From Roseicyclus sp965662675 (GTDB lineage: Bacteria; Pseudomonadota; Alphaproteobacteria; Rhodobacterales; Rhodobacteraceae), in the NCBI RefSeq assembly GCF_965662675.1, contig NZ_CBFIIK010000001.1, positions 62,001 through 126,000 of the forward strand: a stretch of DNA of 64,000 nt, read 5' to 3'. Of the stretch, positions 17,516 through 26,724 are shown in pieces. The translations under genes and the position numbers were made by a program. Positions within the stretch are counted from its first letter, which is position 1. Every line of letters starts with the position of its first letter. The notes below the pieces were generated by a model that saw nothing but the letters and a program-made list of their open reading frames with translations, was not told the DNA's origin and ran no database searches.

Positions 17516-18786
17516 GCACACAGCGCTCCGACATCTTGCTTGAGCGCATGATGTCCTTTCATCCCAAGATCATCGATCTGACGCTGGATCGGATGTGGCG
17601 CATCTTGGCTGCGCTCGACCACCCCGAGCGGCGTTTGCCGCCTGTCATCCATATCGCGGGGACAAATGGCAAGGGATCGACGTTGGCCATGATCCGCGCG
17701 GGCCTCGAGGGGGCCGGGCATGTCACCCATGCCTATACCAGCCCGCATCTGGCGCGGTTTCACGAACGTATCCGGCTGGCAGGTCAGTTGATCGACGAGG
17801 ATGTCCTTTCCGACACGCTCGACCGCTGCCTTGCGGCCAATGGCACGGATGCGATCACCTATTTCGAGATCACGACCGCCGCTGGCCTTTTGGCCTTTGC
17901 CGAAACACCGGCTGATTACACGCTGCTTGAGGTCGGTTTGGGTGGGCGGCTTGACGCCACCAATGTGATCGGTGATCCCGCCCTCTGCGTGATCACCCCG
18001 GTCGATATGGATCACCAGCAATTCTTGGGCGACACGCTGGGCCGGATCGCGGGCGAAAAGGCGGGGATCATCAAGCGCCGTGTGCCCGTCATCGTGGGCC
18101 GCCAGCAAGACGAAGCCTTGGAAGTGATCGAGGCGCAGGCCGCGCGCCTGTCCGCCCCAGTTTTTGCCTATGGTCAGCATTGGCATGTCTGGGCCGAAGC
18201 CGGGCGACTGGTGTTCCAAGACGAAAACGGCCTGCTCGATCTGCCCATGCCGGCGCTTCTTGGGGCCCATCAGGTCGAGAATGCGGGTATGGCGATTGCA
18301 GCACTGCGCGTGCTTGGTAAAGGCGAGGCGGCTTGCGAGGCCGCGATGACGCAGGCCGTGTGGCCCGCCCGGATGCAGCGTTTGCGCCGTGGGCCGCTGT
18401 TCGATATCGCGCCGCAGGCCGAGCTTTGGCTTGATGGAGGCCACAACCCGCATGCTGCGCGCGCCATCGCGACGCTTTTGGCGGGTATGCCCAAGCGGCC
18501 CACGCATCTGATTTGTGGGATGCTCAACACCAAGGATGTGACGGGCTACATGATGCCCTTGGCGGCGGTGGCCCAAAGCCTTCATGCCGTGTCGATCCCC
18601 GGTCAAATGGCGACGCTGTCGGCCAGCGAAACGGCCGATGCCGCCACGCGCGGGGGGCTGTCGGCAGTGCAGGCCGATAGCGTCGCCGCCGCGTTGCGCG
18701 CCATCGTGACACAAGACCCAATGGCGCGGATCTTGATCTGTGGTTCGCTTTACCTTGCCGGTGAGATACTCAAGGAAAACGGCTAG
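17512..18786 (+). CDS. folC: Folylpolyglutamate synthase / dihydrofolate synthase
   Basis: The 424-aa protein has the Mur-ligase-type P-loop HIAGTNGKGST, the TSPHLARFHERI motif and the Mur ligase C-terminal domain with LDGGHNPHA. It adds glutamate to dihydropteroate and to folates. It starts with GTG inside the accD stop (GTGA overlap), the common accD-folC coupling in proteobacteria. The product ends at 18786, and a secreted protein gene follows after about 50 bases. Confidence 0.95.
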   Translation: MSTQRSDILLERMMSFHPKIIDLTLDRMWRILAALDHPERRLPPVIHIAGTNGKGSTLAMIRAGLEGAGHVTHAYTSPHLARFHERIRLAGQLIDEDVLSDTLDRCLAANGTDAITYFEITTAAGLLAFAETPADYTLLEVGLGGRLDATNVIGDPALCVITPVDMDHQQFLGDTLGRIAGEKAGIIKRRVPVIVGRQQDEALEVIEAQAARLSAPVFAYGQHWHVWAEAGRLVFQDENGLLDLPMPALLGAHQVENAGMAIAALRVLGKGEAACEAAMTQAVWPARMQRLRRGPLFDIAPQAELWLDGGHNPHAARAIATLLAGMPKRPTHLICGMLNTKDVTGYMMPLAAVAQSLHAVSIPGQMATLSASETADAATRGGLSAVQADSVAAALRAIVTQDPMARILICGSLYLAGEILKENG

Positions 18787-18834
18787 GCACGCACGGCCCT
18801 TGACCTGCGGCGCCAAGGGGCCACACTCGGGACC

Positions 18835-19356
18835 ATGTTGATTGCCCGTAACATCAGTTTTTGCCTTGCCGCCATGCTGGTCGCGCTGCCCGCGCAGGCC
18901 GCGCGGTTGCAGTTTTGCTGGATCGGCGCGACTGGCTACACGATGGAGGGCATCATCGGCTTTCCCGAGAGCTTGCTCGATACCGGCATCATCACCGAGA
19001 AACAGGTGACCGAGTTCCGCATCCAAGGCTATCATGAGGGCGTGCCCATCGGGTTCTGGTCGCTGTCGATGCTGACGCCCGAAACATCGTGGACGCTACG
19101 CTTCGATACCGACAGCTTGGCATTTCCCATGGGCGGATCGCGCGAGCAGCAGACATATCAAGAATGGAACGCCAATGGCGAAGTGAATGATTGCGGTGCC
19201 AGCGGCGGGTTTGGTTTCAACGGCGGCAACTGGGCGCAAGATATCTGTATCGACAACACATGGATTTCCGACAGCTCAATCGATCCCTTCACCCCCTTGC
19301 CTGCCTTTGGCATGGATGTGCGGCTAAGCTGCGATCCGCTGGTGCCGATCAGCTGA
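18835..19356 (+). CDS. Secreted hypothetical protein, 173 aa
   Basis: I do not recognise a domain. The protein starts with a clear signal peptide (ARNISFCLAAMLVALPAQA, cleavage expected after AQA at about residue 22). The mature part is acidic and rich in aromatic residues and glycine. It contains five cysteines, enough for two disulfide bonds, which fits a periplasmic or extracellular location. The pattern GFGFNGGNW is striking but unassigned. It may be transcribed with folC; the 3' end overlaps the convergent zapE end by 8 bases. Confidence 0.75.
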   Translation: MLIARNISFCLAAMLVALPAQAARLQFCWIGATGYTMEGIIGFPESLLDTGIITEKQVTEFRIQGYHEGVPIGFWSLSMLTPETSWTLRFDTDSLAFPMGGSREQQTYQEWNANGEVNDCGASGGFGFNGGNWAQDICIDNTWISDSSIDPFTPLPAFGMDVRLSCDPLVPIS

Positions 19357-20449
19357 GCGCGTCGCGCCCCGCGCCCCAGTCAGCGCCCTGCATCTCGCGC
19401 AGGCGGCTGGCCGTGCGCTCGAACTCGAAACTGCCTGCCCCTTCGAGGTAAAGCCTTTCGGGAATATCCTCGGCCGAGGCGATCAGGCGCACTTGCCCCT
19501 CATAGAGCGCGTCGATCAGGGTGACAAAGCGCTTGGCCTCGTTGAACTTGCTGGCGTCCAGTCGCGGGATGCCCTCCAGCACCAGCAATTTCACCGCCCC
19601 CACCAGCGCAAGGTAATCGGCGGGCCCCAAGGGCTGGCCGCACAGATCCCAGAACGACGCCCGCGCCATCCCTGCCCAATAGCGTGGCAGTTTGACCTCG
19701 CGGCCCTTGATCTCGAGGCAAAGCATCTCTTGCCGCCCGCCGGTCAGATCGCGCCAGACCGCGTCGATGGCGCGGGTCGCTTCGGCACCAAGCGGCGCGA
19801 AATAGACCTGCGTTCCGGCTAGCCGATCTTGGCGGTAATCAGTCATGGAGTCGAGTTGATCGACCTCCAGCCGGTCCTCGATGAGTTTGATGAAGGGCAG
19901 AAACAACTGGCGATTCAACCCATTCTTGTAAAGCTCGGACGGGTGGCGGTTCGAGGTGGTGACGATGATCACACCCGCCGCAAAGAGTTTCTCGAACAGC
20001 CGCCCCACGATCATCGCGTCGGTGATGTCGGTGATCTGCATCTCGTCGAAACACAACAACCGCAGATCGCGGGCAATTTCCGCGGCCACGGGTTTGATCG
20101 CGTCCTCGACCCCGGTCTTGCGCGCCTCATGGAGCGCCGATTGCACCTCTTGCATGAAGGCGTGGAAATGGACGCGGCGTTTTTGGGTGGTGGGGGCGTG
20201 CTGAAAGAACAGGTCCATCAGCATCGACTTGCCGCGCCCGACCCCGCCCCAGAGGTAGATACCTTGCTTGCCGGTGGGTTCGGGTTGCTTGAAGAAGCGC
20301 GCCAAGAGCGATGCGCGCGGCTTCGGGTTCACCTCAAGCGTTTCGCGCAAGCTTTCCAGCCGCATCAGTGCCGCGCGCTGGGCCGGGTCGGGGCGAAGCA
20401 GCCCTTCGGCCACGCGGGTGTCGTAGATTGCTTGGAGATGCTGTCCCAT
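19349..20449 (-). CDS. zapE: Cell division protein ZapE (AFG1-like ATPase)
   Basis: This 366-aa AAA-type ATPase has the Walker A motif GGVGRGKSMLMD (about residue 67), Walker B LLCFDEMQ and the TSNRHPSELYKNGL segment characteristic of AFG1/ZapE. In E. coli ZapE associates with the Z-ring and modulates FtsZ in an ATP-dependent way. In many alphaproteobacteria it sits near TCA-cycle genes, but here its neighbours are folC and an MFS transporter. Length and motifs are complete. Confidence 0.92.
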   Translation of the reverse strand: MGQHLQAIYDTRVAEGLLRPDPAQRAALMRLESLRETLEVNPKPRASLLARFFKQPEPTGKQGIYLWGGVGRGKSMLMDLFFQHAPTTQKRRVHFHAFMQEVQSALHEARKTGVEDAIKPVAAEIARDLRLLCFDEMQITDITDAMIVGRLFEKLFAAGVIIVTTSNRHPSELYKNGLNRQLFLPFIKLIEDRLEVDQLDSMTDYRQDRLAGTQVYFAPLGAEATRAIDAVWRDLTGGRQEMLCLEIKGREVKLPRYWAGMARASFWDLCGQPLGPADYLALVGAVKLLVLEGIPRLDASKFNEAKRFVTLIDALYEGQVRLIASAEDIPERLYLEGAGSFEFERTASRLREMQGADWGAGRDALS

Positions 20450-20547
20450 ATTCGCCTGACTACATCGAAATTCCCGCAGGGTTAAGCGGGTCTTGCAGGG
20501 CCGCGTTGGGCGTGATTGGGTCGCACCGAGCTGAGGGGAAACGTGCC

Positions 20548-21798
20548 ATGACCCGCCAAGACAATATGTTCACGCCGGTGCTGATCGGTTCGTGCATCAT
20601 CATCATGATCTGCTTCGCCGTCCGGGCGAGTTTCGGGGTGTTTCAGATCCCCATCGCCGAGGAATTCGGCTGGCTGCGGGCCGAGTTTTCGCTGGCTATC
20701 GCGATCCAGAACCTTGCTTGGGGCATCGGCCAGCCGATCTTCGGCGCCATCGCGGAACGGTTCGGGGATCGTAAGGCGATCTTTCTGGGCGTGATCCTTT
20801 ATGCCGCCGGGCTGGTGTTTTCGGCCTATGCGATCACGCCGGGCCAGCATCATCTGCTTGAAATCCTTGTGGGGTTCGGCATCGCGGGCACGGGGTTCGG
20901 CGTGATCTTGGCCATCGTGGGGCGCGCGGCATCCGACAAGAATCGTTCGGTTGCACTTGGCATCGCAACGGCGGCAGGATCGGCGGGGCAGGTGTTCGGC
21001 GCCCCCTTGGCCGAGGCGCTGTTGTCGGTTTTTGCGTGGCAAAGCGTGTTCTTGATCTTTGCCGGTATGATCATGGCGACGCTTTTTGCCCTGCCGATGC
21101 TGCGCGCGCCGATCCGCACCGCCAAGGCCGAGATCGAGGAAAGCATGGGCCAGATCGTGGGCCGTGCAATCCGCGATCCGTCCTTTGCGCTGATCTTCAT
21201 CGGCTTTTTCTCCTGCGGCTATCAGCTTGGCTTCATCACCGCACATTTCCCGGCCTTCGTGACCGAGTTATGCGGCCCCATCGCGCCCGGATCGCTCTTG
21301 CATGGCATGGGGATCACGACGACTTCGGCGCTGGGGGCGGTCGCGATCTCCCTTATCGGGCTTGCCAATATCGTGGGCACGATCACCGCCGGCTGGCTTG
21401 GGAACCATTTCCCCAAGCGCTATCTTCTGGCGTTGATCTACACGGGCCGCACGATTGCTGCGGGGCTGTTCATCATCCTGCCGATCACGCCCGAGACAGT
21501 CATCGCCTTTTCCATCGTGATGGGCGCGCTGTGGCTGGCGACCGTGCCGCTGACAAGCGGTCTGGTCGGCCAGATCTACGGGTTGCGCTACATGGGCACA
21601 CTTTACGGGCTGGTGTTCTTTTCGCACCAGCTGGGCAGCTTCATCGGCGTTTGGCTGGGGGGCGCGCTATACGACATCTACGGGGACTACACCGCCGTGT
21701 GGTGGATCGGTGTCGCCGTCGGCGCGCTATCGGCCATCGTGCATCTGCCGATCAAGGAAACGCCGCTGAAGGATCGTATGCAAGCCGCGGCCGCCTAA
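20548..21798 (+). CDS. MFS transporter
   Basis: The product is 416 aa with about 12 hydrophobic segments. An intact motif-A-like loop is seen (AIAERFGDRKAIFLG) between helices 2 and 3. The second half shows HFPKRYLLALIY and SGLVGQIYGLRYMGTLYGLVFF, a pattern shared with monocarboxylate/oxalate-type MFS proteins. The substrate is not known. ATG 20548 is preceded by GAGGGGAA. It starts 98 bases from the zapE start in the opposite direction. Confidence 0.83.
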   Translation: MTRQDNMFTPVLIGSCIIIMICFAVRASFGVFQIPIAEEFGWLRAEFSLAIAIQNLAWGIGQPIFGAIAERFGDRKAIFLGVILYAAGLVFSAYAITPGQHHLLEILVGFGIAGTGFGVILAIVGRAASDKNRSVALGIATAAGSAGQVFGAPLAEALLSVFAWQSVFLIFAGMIMATLFALPMLRAPIRTAKAEIEESMGQIVGRAIRDPSFALIFIGFFSCGYQLGFITAHFPAFVTELCGPIAPGSLLHGMGITTTSALGAVAISLIGLANIVGTITAGWLGNHFPKRYLLALIYTGRTIAAGLFIILPITPETVIAFSIVMGALWLATVPLTSGLVGQIYGLRYMGTLYGLVFFSHQLGSFIGVWLGGALYDIYGDYTAVWWIGVAVGALSAIVHLPIKETPLKDRMQAAAA

Positions 21799-21819
21799 GG
21801 GCGACCGCCGCGTTTACGC

Positions 21820-23046
21820 TCAGCCCTTGAGACGGCGGTTGCGCGACGCGATCAGCTTCAGCCGCAGCGCGTTGAGCTGGATAAAGCCCTGCGCGTCTTT
21901 CTGATCATAGGCGCCTGCGTCTTCTTCAAAGGTCACATGGGCCTCGGAATACAGGCTGCGGTCCGACCAACGCGCGACGGTGCGCGCCGAACCTTTGTAA
22001 AGCTTGACCCGCACCGTGCCCGAGACATGCTCTTGGGACGTGTCGATCAGGGCTTGCAGCATCTCGCGCTCGGGCGAGAACCAGAAGCCGTTATAGATCA
22101 GCTCGGCATAGCGCGGCATGATCGAATCCTTCAGATGCCCCGCACCTGAATCCAGCGTGATCTGTTCGATCCCACGATGCGCCTCGAGCAAGATCGTGCC
22201 GCCGGGGGTTTCGTAGATCCCGCGCGACTTCATGCCGACAAAGCGGTTTTCTACCAGATCAAGGCGACCGACGCCGTGCTTGCCACCCAACTCGTTCAGC
22301 TTGGTCAGGATCGTGGCGGGCGACATGGCCACGCCGTTGATTGCCACCGCATCGCCGCGTTCGAAGGTGATTTCCACCATTTCTGCCACATCCGGGGCAT
22401 CCTCGGGGTGGACGGTGCGCTGATAAACGTAATCGGGCGCTTCCTCACCGGGGTTTTCCAGCACCTTCCCTTCGGAAGAAGTGTGCAGCAGGTTCGCATC
22501 GACGCTGAACGGCGCCTCGCCGCGTTTGTCCTTGGCGATGGGGATCTGGTTGGCCTCGGCAAACTCCAGCAGCTTGGTGCGCGATGTCAGATCCCACAGC
22601 CGCCAAGGTGCGATCACCTTGATCTCGGGGTTCAGCGCATAGGCCGACAGTTCGAACCGCACTTGATCGTTGCCTTTGCCGGTCGCGCCATGGCTGACGG
22701 CATCGGCCCCGGTCATCGCCGCGATCTCGACCAGCCGCTTGGAAATCAGCGGCCGCGCGATGGAAGTACCAAGCAGGTACAGCCCCTCATACAGCGCATT
22801 GGCGCGGAACATCGGAAAGACGAAATCGCGCACGAATTCCTCACGCAGGTCTTCGATGAAGATGTTCTGTGGCTTGATGCCCAGCATCTCGGCCTTGGCG
22901 CGGGCGGGGTCCAACTCTTCGCCCTGACCCAGATCGGCGGTGAAGGTCACGACCTCGCAGCCATATTCCGTCTGCAGCCATTTCAGGATGATCGAGGTGT
23001 CGAGGCCGCCGGAATAGGCAAGAACAACCTTCTTGGGTGCGGACAT
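21820..23046 (-). CDS. argG: Argininosuccinate synthase
   Basis: This 408-aa enzyme begins with the PP-loop ATP-binding motif AYSGGLDTS and has the conserved SHGATGKGNDQVRFE segment. It ligates citrulline and aspartate to argininosuccinate using ATP, the penultimate step of arginine synthesis. Length is normal. It is transcribed away from ilvA, with about 120 bases between the two starts. Confidence 0.97.
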   Translation of the reverse strand: MSAPKKVVLAYSGGLDTSIILKWLQTEYGCEVVTFTADLGQGEELDPARAKAEMLGIKPQNIFIEDLREEFVRDFVFPMFRANALYEGLYLLGTSIARPLISKRLVEIAAMTGADAVSHGATGKGNDQVRFELSAYALNPEIKVIAPWRLWDLTSRTKLLEFAEANQIPIAKDKRGEAPFSVDANLLHTSSEGKVLENPGEEAPDYVYQRTVHPEDAPDVAEMVEITFERGDAVAINGVAMSPATILTKLNELGGKHGVGRLDLVENRFVGMKSRGIYETPGGTILLEAHRGIEQITLDSGAGHLKDSIMPRYAELIYNGFWFSPEREMLQALIDTSQEHVSGTVRVKLYKGSARTVARWSDRSLYSEAHVTFEEDAGAYDQKDAQGFIQLNALRLKLIASRNRRLKG

Positions 23047-23167
23047 TTGCGGGCTCCGTCGGATGCAGGACTAACGGCGCGGCGATATCGGGTTTTCTGG
23101 CGGGGGGCAAGGTGAGCGGGCATAACTGGCGCTGGACTCGGGCCAAGAGTTGCGGCAGGCCAGTGAG

Positions 23168-24415
23168 ATGAATGATTTCGCCGACCACGCACGGGCCACG
23201 ACACGCGCTTTGCGCGATCTGTTCCCGCCCACACCTTTGCAGCGCAACGCGCATCTTTCCGAGCGTTTCGGGGCCGATATCTGGCTCAAGCGTGAGGATT
23301 TGTCGCCAGTGCGCTCCTACAAGTTGCGCGGTGCCTTCAACGCCATGCGCAAGGCGCTGGCCGCCGACCCCACGCGGCGTGATTTCATCTGTGCGAGTGC
23401 GGGCAATCACGCGCAGGGCGTCGCCTTTGTCTGTGCGCATTTCGGGGTGCGCGGGCGCATCTTCATGCCTGTAACGACGCCCGAACAGAAGATCATGAAA
23501 ACCCGCACATTCGGTGCTGGCACGGTCGAGATCGTGCTGACGGGAGATTTCTTCGATGAGACTCTGGCCGCCGCAAAGGCGGAATGCGGCCGCACCGGCG
23601 CGCATTTCCTGTCGCCCTTCGACGATGCCGATGTGATCGAGGGCCAAGCCTCGGTCGCGGTGGAAATGCTTGACGAGATGGGCCGCGCGCCTGATCGGTT
23701 GATCTTGCCTGTGGGCGGCGGCGGTCTTTCGGCGGGGATGATCTCTTATCTCGGTGCGATGGGCGCAAAGACCGCCCTGACGCTGGTGGAACCGGCGGGG
23801 GGCGCCAGTCTGACCGCCGCACTGGCGCATGGCACGCCCACGACGGTGCCGATCACCGACACCTTCGTCGATGGTGCCGCCGTGGCGCGGATCGGTGACC
23901 TGACCTTTCAGGCCTTGCGCAATGTGGCACCCCAAGATGTGCTGATCGCGCCCGAGAACCGCATCTGCATCACCATCCAAGAAATGCTGAACATCGAAGG
24001 CATCGTGTTGGAACCCGCCGGTGCGCTGTCGGTCGATGCGTTGGGCCAGATCGCCGATCAGATCGCGGGCCAAACGGTGGTCTGCGTGACATCGGGGGGA
24101 AATTTCGATTTCGAGCGGCTGCCCGAGGTCAAGGAACGCGCGCGCAAATGGCAGGGGTTGAAGAAATACTTCATCCTCCGCCTGCCGCAGCGCCCCGGTG
24201 CGCTACGCGATTTCCTTGATATGCTTGGGCCGGGCGACGATATCGCGCGTTTCGAATATCTGAAAAAGAACAGTCGCAATTTCGGCTCGGTCCTGATCGG
24301 GATCGAAACCGATGATCCGGCGAATTTCGATCGCATGGTCGAGCGGGTGACCGCGCGCGGTTTCGGGTTCCGCGATATCTCGCAAGACGAGGTTTTGTCG
24401 GATTTCCTGATCTGA
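23168..24415 (+). CDS. ilvA: Threonine ammonia-lyase
   Basis: The 415-aa PLP enzyme has the cofactor lysine K52 in VRSYKLRGAF, SAGNHAQG (substrate loop) and the glycine-rich phosphate loop PVGGGGLS. The C-terminal 85 residues form one ACT-like regulatory domain (FILRLPQRPGALRDFLDML), consistent with a short biosynthetic form. It deaminates threonine to 2-oxobutanoate for isoleucine synthesis. ATG 23168 is preferred over an upstream TTG at 23150. Confidence 0.93.
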   Translation: MNDFADHARATTRALRDLFPPTPLQRNAHLSERFGADIWLKREDLSPVRSYKLRGAFNAMRKALAADPTRRDFICASAGNHAQGVAFVCAHFGVRGRIFMPVTTPEQKIMKTRTFGAGTVEIVLTGDFFDETLAAAKAECGRTGAHFLSPFDDADVIEGQASVAVEMLDEMGRAPDRLILPVGGGGLSAGMISYLGAMGAKTALTLVEPAGGASLTAALAHGTPTTVPITDTFVDGAAVARIGDLTFQALRNVAPQDVLIAPENRICITIQEMLNIEGIVLEPAGALSVDALGQIADQIAGQTVVCVTSGGNFDFERLPEVKERARKWQGLKKYFILRLPQRPGALRDFLDMLGPGDDIARFEYLKKNSRNFGSVLIGIETDDPANFDRMVERVTARGFGFRDISQDEVLSDFLI

Positions 24416-24426
24416 GGCGCGGACCC

Positions 24427-24753
24427 TCAGATATTGTTGGAAAGCCCCGGTATCTCGGTCGCGATCGCGATGATCGCCGTGGCGAAGGCATCGGCGACGG
24501 CGGCGATGTCCGGCGTTTTGCCGACACGACAAGCCGCCTCGGCGGCGTTGCATGCCGCGACCATCTCCGACAGGCCGAGATTGGCTGCACTGCCGCGCAG
24601 AAAATGGAAATCCGCGCCCGTGGCGGCGTTGGGATCTGCGGCCAAAACAACCAGACGCTCGCGCATTTCGCTGACAAACAGCCGGGCCACATCTGCGAAA
24701 TCGGCCTCGCCGATATCGGCGCGCAGGTCGTTCAACCTTGTCCAGTCGATCAT
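24427..24753 (-). CDS. Hpt domain phosphotransfer protein
   Basis: This 108-aa helical protein is a stand-alone histidine phosphotransfer domain. The phosphorylatable histidine is H50 in the motif FHFLRGSAANLG (consensus HxLxGSxxxLG). It has no kinase domain. It is divergently placed, 155 bases from the response regulator/phosphatase gene, which suggests that it relays phosphate to that protein, as HptB does to its fused regulator in Pseudomonas. That functional link is inferred. Confidence 0.82.
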   Translation of the reverse strand: MIDWTRLNDLRADIGEADFADVARLFVSEMRERLVVLAADPNAATGADFHFLRGSAANLGLSEMVAACNAAEAACRVGKTPDIAAVADAFATAIIAIATEIPGLSNNI

Positions 24754-24907
24754 GGTGTTGCCCCTCTTGGCCGATAGCCGGGGGATAGCCACCCAAGTGT
24801 TAAGGTAACCTTGCCTGCGCGCTATGAGATCGGTCGCATTTTCGTTTTCACCAGCTGTTAATCCGGGTCGGTGCAACTGGGCCTTCCGATCCTTTTCGCG
24901 TGTTCCC

Positions 24908-26182
24908 ATGCTGCATCAACCCGACCGGCTGACATGGCCTTTGACCGATCCGACCGCCACGCCTCAGCGTGTGCTGGTGCTTGATGACAGCCGCGCGCAG
25001 CGGATGCTTCTGGTCGCGCTGTTGCGGCGCTGGGGGCATGAGGTGGTGGAATGCGACACGCCCGAAGCGGCCTTGGCCGCTGCGACCGACCCTGAAATCG
25101 GCTTGGTGATCAGCGATTGGGTCATGCCGGGGCTGACCGGGCCGGAATTCTGCCGTCGGTTGCGCGGCTTGCGGCGCGAGGGGTATGTTTATGTCATCTT
25201 GCTGACCTCGCGCAGCGAAGACAGCGCGCTGACCGAAGGGTTGGAGGCCGGGGCCGACGATTTCCTGACCAAGCCCGTGCGCCCGCCGGAATTGCGCGCG
25301 CGCCTGACCGCGGGCGCGCGGATCGTGGCGATGCAGCGCGATCTCGTGCAGAAGAATCAGCTCTTGTCGGGTGCCTTGGGTGAGTTGCGCACGCTTTACG
25401 ACGCGCTCGATCATGATCTGGACGAGGCGCGGCGGCTGCAATGCTCGCAGATGCAAGAGCGGTTTCGCCGCTTTGGCGCGGTCGATGTGTCCCTATGGCT
25501 CAAGGCGTCGGGCCATATCGGTGGCGATATGGTGGGCTGCTTCCCTGTCGATCAGCGCGTTGTGGGTCTGTTCGGTCTCGATGTGTCGGGGCATGGCGTT
25601 GCGGCCGCGATGATCGCGGCGCGTGTTGCAGGTATTCTGAGCGCGGCGACCCCTGATCAGAATATCGCCCTGACCCGCGGGCGTGACGGTGCGCTTTGCG
25701 CCTTGGCCCCCCATGTCGCCGCCGCGCGATTGAACAAGATGATCCTGAACGAGATCCGGTCCGAGCGGTATTTCACCCTTTTGCTGGGCTTTCTCGATCT
25801 GGTCACGGGACAGTTTCAGCTGGTGCAGGCGGGCCATCCGCATCCGCTGATCCTGCGCGCCGATGGCGGGGTGGAATGGGTTGGCGATGGGGGGCTTCCG
25901 ATCGGCTTGATCGACGGGGCGGCGTATCACAGCACCCAATTGCACCTTGGGCCCGGCGATCGGATGCTGATCTGTTCGGATGGGTTGCTCGAATGTCCGG
26001 ACCCGCATGGTCACACCCTGGACGAGGGGGGGCTGATCCAGCTAGTCCGCGAATGTGCCCATCTGCGCGGTCCGCGCTTTCTGGCCGCGCTCGAGGCGGC
26101 ACTGGCGGGTTTCGCCGGGACGGAGGTTTTTCCCGACGATGCCTCGGCCGTGTTGGTGGAGTTGCACGATCTTGCGCGCTAG
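24908..26182 (+). CDS. Response regulator fused to PP2C/SpoIIE-type phosphatase
   Basis: The 424-aa protein has an N-terminal receiver domain (acidic pocket D26-D27, phosphoacceptor D70 in SDWVMPG, K122 in FLTKP). A short coiled linker with LDHDLDEARRLQ follows. From about 195 there is a SpoIIE/PP2C serine phosphatase domain with GGDMVGCF, LDVSGHGVAAAMIA and ICSDGLLE, whose aspartates bind the metals. Such proteins dephosphorylate anti-sigma-factor antagonists. No antagonist or anti-sigma gene is adjacent. A longer form starting at 24824 is possible. The stop overlaps the convergent Nudix gene. Confidence 0.87.
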   Translation: MLHQPDRLTWPLTDPTATPQRVLVLDDSRAQRMLLVALLRRWGHEVVECDTPEAALAAATDPEIGLVISDWVMPGLTGPEFCRRLRGLRREGYVYVILLTSRSEDSALTEGLEAGADDFLTKPVRPPELRARLTAGARIVAMQRDLVQKNQLLSGALGELRTLYDALDHDLDEARRLQCSQMQERFRRFGAVDVSLWLKASGHIGGDMVGCFPVDQRVVGLFGLDVSGHGVAAAMIAARVAGILSAATPDQNIALTRGRDGALCALAPHVAAARLNKMILNEIRSERYFTLLLGFLDLVTGQFQLVQAGHPHPLILRADGGVEWVGDGGLPIGLIDGAAYHSTQLHLGPGDRMLICSDGLLECPDPHGHTLDEGGLIQLVRECAHLRGPRFLAALEAALAGFAGTEVFPDDASAVLVELHDLAR

Positions 26183-26628
26183 CGCGCCCGTGCCGCCCAG
26201 ACCTGACGCAAGAAATGTCGATCGCCCGACACCGCCAGCCGTTCCGCTGCGACATCCCAAGGCAGGAACACGGCGCTATGCCCCGCTTCGGTCGGCGCAC
26301 CGCGGCGCGGGCCAAGCTGCGCATAGTAGATGTGACAGAGTTTCTGCGCATGCATGTCGTATTCGGGCATGTAGACATAGCGATGGAACATGCCCAACCG
26401 CCGCGCGGCATGGATGCGGTAGCCGGTTTCTTCCATCACCTCGCGGTAGAGCGCGCGCAAGGGCGGCTCGCCGGGGTCGATGCCGCCGCCGGGCAGTTGC
26501 AGTTCGGGGCGCGGCTCTTCCTGAAAAGTGGCAAGGATGCCGTCGCCCGCATCGATCACCGCATAGACGCCCGGGCGTGGGGTGTAGCGGCGGCCCGGCT
26601 CGGGCCATTGGCCGAAACGTCTGTTCAT
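26179..26628 (-). CDS. Nudix hydrolase
   Basis: The 149-aa product has a complete Nudix box at about 48-70 (GGGIDPGE...REVMEETGY), which binds the metal that hydrolyses nucleoside diphosphates linked to another moiety. The start at 26628 is chosen for the GGAGGG ribosome site 6 bases upstream. The substrate cannot be read from the sequence. The 3' end overlaps the stop of the phosphatase gene, and kdsD begins 97 bases from its start on the opposite strand. Confidence 0.87.
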   Translation of the reverse strand: MNRRFGQWPEPGRRYTPRPGVYAVIDAGDGILATFQEEPRPELQLPGGGIDPGEPPLRALYREVMEETGYRIHAARRLGMFHRYVYMPEYDMHAQKLCHIYYAQLGPRRGAPTEAGHSAVFLPWDVAAERLAVSGDRHFLRQVWAARAR

Positions 26629-26724
26629 CTGGCCCTCCAATTCCTGCGCCCTTTCTGCCAGAGGTGGGACCAAGGCGAAATCCCCCCTCTCGCCAAAAGC
26701 GGGGGCTTGGGCTAAGGGATCGCC

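Noticed and set aside
17368..19035. 555-codon minus-strand open frame opposite folC
   Set aside because: Shadow of folC; high Arg/His/Gln content is typical of antisense frames in GC-rich genomes.
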